In this document: positions 61,588 to 64,000 of the stretch, one piece after another
Numbering within the stretch: position 1 is the first letter of the stretch
Layout: each line of letters opens with the position of its first letter
From: Polaribacter sp. Q13
Lineage (GTDB): Bacteria > Bacteroidota > Bacteroidia > Flavobacteriales > Flavobacteriaceae
DNA: 64,000 bases
Direction of reading: 5' to 3'
Assembly: GCF_016858305.2 (NCBI RefSeq)
Contig: NZ_CP074436.1
Span: forward strand, 826,001 to 890,000
Notes under the pieces: generated by a model
Told to the model about the DNA's origin: nothing
Databases searched by the model: none
Seen by the model: only the letters and a program-made list of their open reading frames with translations
Position numbers and translations under genes: made by a program

Positions 61588-63447
61588 CTATTCCTTTAAA
61601 CATTCTGCAATCAAATTATTTTTTAGGGTAATTTTCGGAACTTTAAAATCGAAATAGTCGTGTATCGGAATTTCAAATCCCTTGTGATTTAAGTAATTAT
61701 TTAAAGCAATATTTAAACCTTCACTATATAAGTGATGCTCTGCTCCTGTTGGATCTTCGTGATACAAATCGTTCTCTGCAAAACCTTTAAATTCGGGCCC
61801 AATAATATTGATTTCAAATTCATCTGGGTTTTTACCAACCGGACTGTGGCTTGTACATGCAAACTGATGCCAAAATGCAGATTGAATGCAATTGTTGTAA
61901 AATAACTGACGTACAACTTCTAAAGAATCAATGGTTTCTTGTGCCGTTTCTGTAGGGAACCCAAACATTAAATAGGCGTGCACCATAATATTTTCATCAG
62001 CAAAAGCTTTAGTAACTCTAGCTACTTGCCCAATATCAACTCCTTTTTTCATTTTTGCCAATAACCTGTCTGAAGCAACTTCTAATCCACCGGTTACGGC
62101 AATACAGCCAGATTTAGAAAGCAACGCGCATAATTCGGCATTAAAAGTTTTTTCGAACCTGATGTTGGTCCACCAAGTAATGTACACTTTGCGTTCTATC
62201 AACTTATTCGCCAATGCTCTTAGCATTTTAGGTGGTGCAGCTTCGTCTACAAAATGAAAACCTGTAATTCCGGTTTCCGAAATTATTTTCTCAATTTTAT
62301 CCACCAAATCATCTGCCGTTGTATTTTGATAATTGCTGATATAATCTAGGTTTACATCACAAAAAGTACATTTTTTCCAATAACAACCATGAGAAATGGT
62401 GAGTTTATTCCACTTACCATCAGACCACATTCTGTGCATCGGATTCATAACATCTAAAAAAGATAAATACTTTGCGGTTGGCAAACCGATATAACTTGGC
62501 GCCGGTAAATTCTTATGATGAAAAATAGTATTTGGTTTTTTATCAGCAAATATTACTGTATCATTTTTACAGATATAAGTTCTTTCTAAAGACTCCTCAC
62601 CTATTTTTCCATCTAAAAATTCGGTGATTCTTAACAACGGACCTTCGCCATCATCCAACGTAATAAAATCTACAAAATCAAAAATTCTAGGATCAGATAA
62701 ACGCCTTAATTCGGTGTTGCAATAACCACCACCCATTCCTATTTTAATTTCAGGATAATTTTGTTTTATAAACTGAGCACATCGCAAAGCGGAAAATAAA
62801 TTCCCTGGAAAAGGAATGGTAAAACAGATTAAATCGTAGTTATTTTGTTGTAATTTCTCATCCAACAAATACAACATTTCATCTTCTATCAGCGTAGTTT
62901 CGAACTGTAAACAGTCATCTATCTCATCAAAACTAGAAGCGGCTCTACCAATTTGTTCGGCATAGCGTGTAAACGAGAAAAACTCGTCTACATTGGTGTT
63001 GATAAAATCGCCCAATTCTTCTACAAACAGCGTTGCAATATGTTTTGCTTTGTCTAAGATTCCTAATTTCCCGAACTCTGTACTTAAATCTTTGTTTAAT
63101 TTTATACGTCGGTGCCCGTGAGGTAAATAATCTTTATGCACAATTTGATACGCCGCCGTAACTTCTTGTACACGCAAATAATCCATTACAGAATCTACTT
63201 TATTTATGTAATCCTCTCTTTGTTTCCAAACTAAAGGCAACTCTTTATTGCCGAGCATTTCTGCTTGTTTAAAAATAGCGTCTATAAATTCTTTGGTAAA
63301 CACTGCCGTAAACAACTCGATACTTAAATCTAATTGCGTTGTGGGTACTTTTTTAGAATCTAAAAATCCTTTAATATACGCAGTTGCAGGATACGCCGTA
63401 TTTAACTGAGTAAAAGGTGGTGTTATTAAAAGAGTGTTTATAGACAT
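61588..63447 (-). CDS. B12-binding radical SAM protein
   Basis: A roughly 619-residue enzyme with an N-terminal cobalamin-binding domain and a radical SAM domain; the cluster ligands are in HGCYWKKCTFCD (CxxxxxCxxC-like spacing, so slightly different from the canonical CxxxCxxC). The start at 63447 (MSINTLLITPP) is used because the longer start at 63465 lies in the minus-strand -7 box TATCTTTG (complement of 63463-63470). Such enzymes perform methylation or rearrangement; substrate unknown. Confidence 0.87.
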   Translation of the reverse strand: MSINTLLITPPFTQLNTAYPATAYIKGFLDSKKVPTTQLDLSIELFTAVFTKEFIDAIFKQAEMLGNKELPLVWKQREDYINKVDSVMDYLRVQEVTAAYQIVHKDYLPHGHRRIKLNKDLSTEFGKLGILDKAKHIATLFVEELGDFINTNVDEFFSFTRYAEQIGRAASSFDEIDDCLQFETTLIEDEMLYLLDEKLQQNNYDLICFTIPFPGNLFSALRCAQFIKQNYPEIKIGMGGGYCNTELRRLSDPRIFDFVDFITLDDGEGPLLRITEFLDGKIGEESLERTYICKNDTVIFADKKPNTIFHHKNLPAPSYIGLPTAKYLSFLDVMNPMHRMWSDGKWNKLTISHGCYWKKCTFCDVNLDYISNYQNTTADDLVDKIEKIISETGITGFHFVDEAAPPKMLRALANKLIERKVYITWWTNIRFEKTFNAELCALLSKSGCIAVTGGLEVASDRLLAKMKKGVDIGQVARVTKAFADENIMVHAYLMFGFPTETAQETIDSLEVVRQLFYNNCIQSAFWHQFACTSHSPVGKNPDEFEINIIGPEFKGFAENDLYHEDPTGAEHHLYSEGLNIALNNYLNHKGFEIPIHDYFDFKVPKITLKNNLIAECLKE

Positions 63448-63569
63448 AAATAAAATAAAGTGCAAAGATACTATCTCATTTATGAACTATAGTTAAAATT
63501 GTATTTGCTTTTTAGAAATGATTTTATTCTTTTATAGCTGTGGATACTAATAAAAAAGACGAAACCTAT

Positions 63570-64000
63570 TTAGTTCTCGTCTTTAGGTTTAATAAATTCT
63601 GATTGATATTTTTCTAAAAATTTCTTTTGTCTAACAATCATTTGTTGTCTTAATGTATCAATATTCATAAAATCATTACCAAATTCACTTTCAAAAAAAT
63701 GATCATTAAAAAAATGTTTGCTAAAAAGTGAATCTTTAGAAAACACATTATCAAACCCCTGGTTTTCAAATCCTGAAAAATTTGAAAAAAATCGTGATTT
63801 AAAGGATTCTATCAAACTATCTCTATCGGACAATGAGAGATTCTCTAACTTTTTATTGGACGACCAAGAATAAATACTGTCATATTTGGTTAAATTTCCA
63901 TTTTCATCAAATTCCTTATCAACTTTCCATGTGCCTTTTGGTTCTTCAATTACATTTGTTTTGTTTCCTCCTTTTTCAACTTTTTTAGTTTCATTTTCTT
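63570..64000 (-). CDS. Hypothetical protein, 5' part beyond the window
   Basis: The minus-strand frame is open from the right edge (first complete codon at 63998) to the stop at 63570, giving at least 142 residues. Visible parts are TWKVDKEFDENGNLTKYDSI and a Phe/Asp/Asn-rich C-terminal half (FFNDHFFESEFGND). The short frame starting at 63833 is only its end. Family not recognised; start lies outside the window. Confidence 0.7.
   Translation of the reverse strand, partial: ENETKKVEKGGNKTNVIEEPKGTWKVDKEFDENGNLTKYDSIYSWSSNKKLENLSLSDRDSLIESFKSRFFSNFSGFENQGFDNVFSKDSLFSKHFFNDHFFESEFGNDFMNIDTLRQQMIVRQKKFLEKYQSEFIKPKDEN

Noticed and set aside
1..64000. tRNA or rRNA genes
   Set aside because: Reading both strands I found no T-loop-like GGTTCGAATCC with acceptor pairing; TTCGA strings found belong to palindromic repeats.

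Overview
This 64 kb window is AT-rich and almost certainly comes from a marine Flavobacteriaceae chromosome (Polaribacter/Tenacibaculum-like; genus not certain). Evidence: promoters of the Bacteroidetes type (TTG, about 20 bp, TAnnTTTG), no clear Shine-Dalgarno sequences, SusC/FecA-type TonB receptor, the RDD-SpoIIM-DUF4129-DUF4350-MoxR-DUF58 block, and many intergenic repeats of kinds common in flavobacteria. No tRNA, rRNA, CRISPR array, transposase or integrase gene was seen.

Left part (0-18.5 kb): two paralogous oxidoreductase clusters. Cluster 1 (136-9575) is nitroreductase, double ABM monooxygenase-like protein, lipoprotein acetolactate decarboxylase, CMD/SMP-30 fusion, SnoaL-like lipoprotein, MDR reductase, second double ABM, SMP-30/ABM/ABM lipoprotein and aldehyde dehydrogenase. 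Cluster 2 (13348-18554) is MDR reductase, nitroreductase, ABM/ABM/SMP-30 lipoprotein, membrane protein, a haloalkane dehalogenase broken by one amber codon, and a DsbA-like protein. Both start from near-identical promoters. Between them lie an AraC regulator with two SDRs and an HxlR regulator. The same four domains are fused in different orders, which suggests they act on one substrate, partly outside the cytoplasm; the substrate is unknown.

Middle part (18.5-42.6 kb): three modules separated by diverged copies of a long non-coding repeat: (i) a ParD/ParE-like pair and a type I restriction-modification system (hsdM, hsdS, two accessory genes, hsdR); (ii) an iron/siderophore-type uptake locus (TonB receptor, DUF4374 lipoprotein, PepSY protein, AraC regulator); (iii) a TetR-controlled operon with two different haloalkane dehalogenases, SDRs, small membrane proteins and an AlkD-type alkylation-repair protein. 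Short palindromic repeats have entered or overlap coding sequences of hsdM, hsdS and the parE-like gene.

Right part (42.7-64 kb): mostly conserved chromosomal genes: the MoxR/DUF58 block, a Bcr/CflA transporter, a thioredoxin lipoprotein, pseudouridine synthase, MDR reductase, Lrp regulator, M14 peptidase, an XRE regulator preceded by a 24-bp-phased palindrome array, a HipA-like kinase with DUF3037, MscS channel, HxlR/VOC pair and a B12-radical SAM protein. Strongest leads: the permuted ABM/SMP-30/CMD proteins, module-boundary repeats, the phased palindrome array, the dehalogenase-plus-repair operon, and repeats invading R-M genes.
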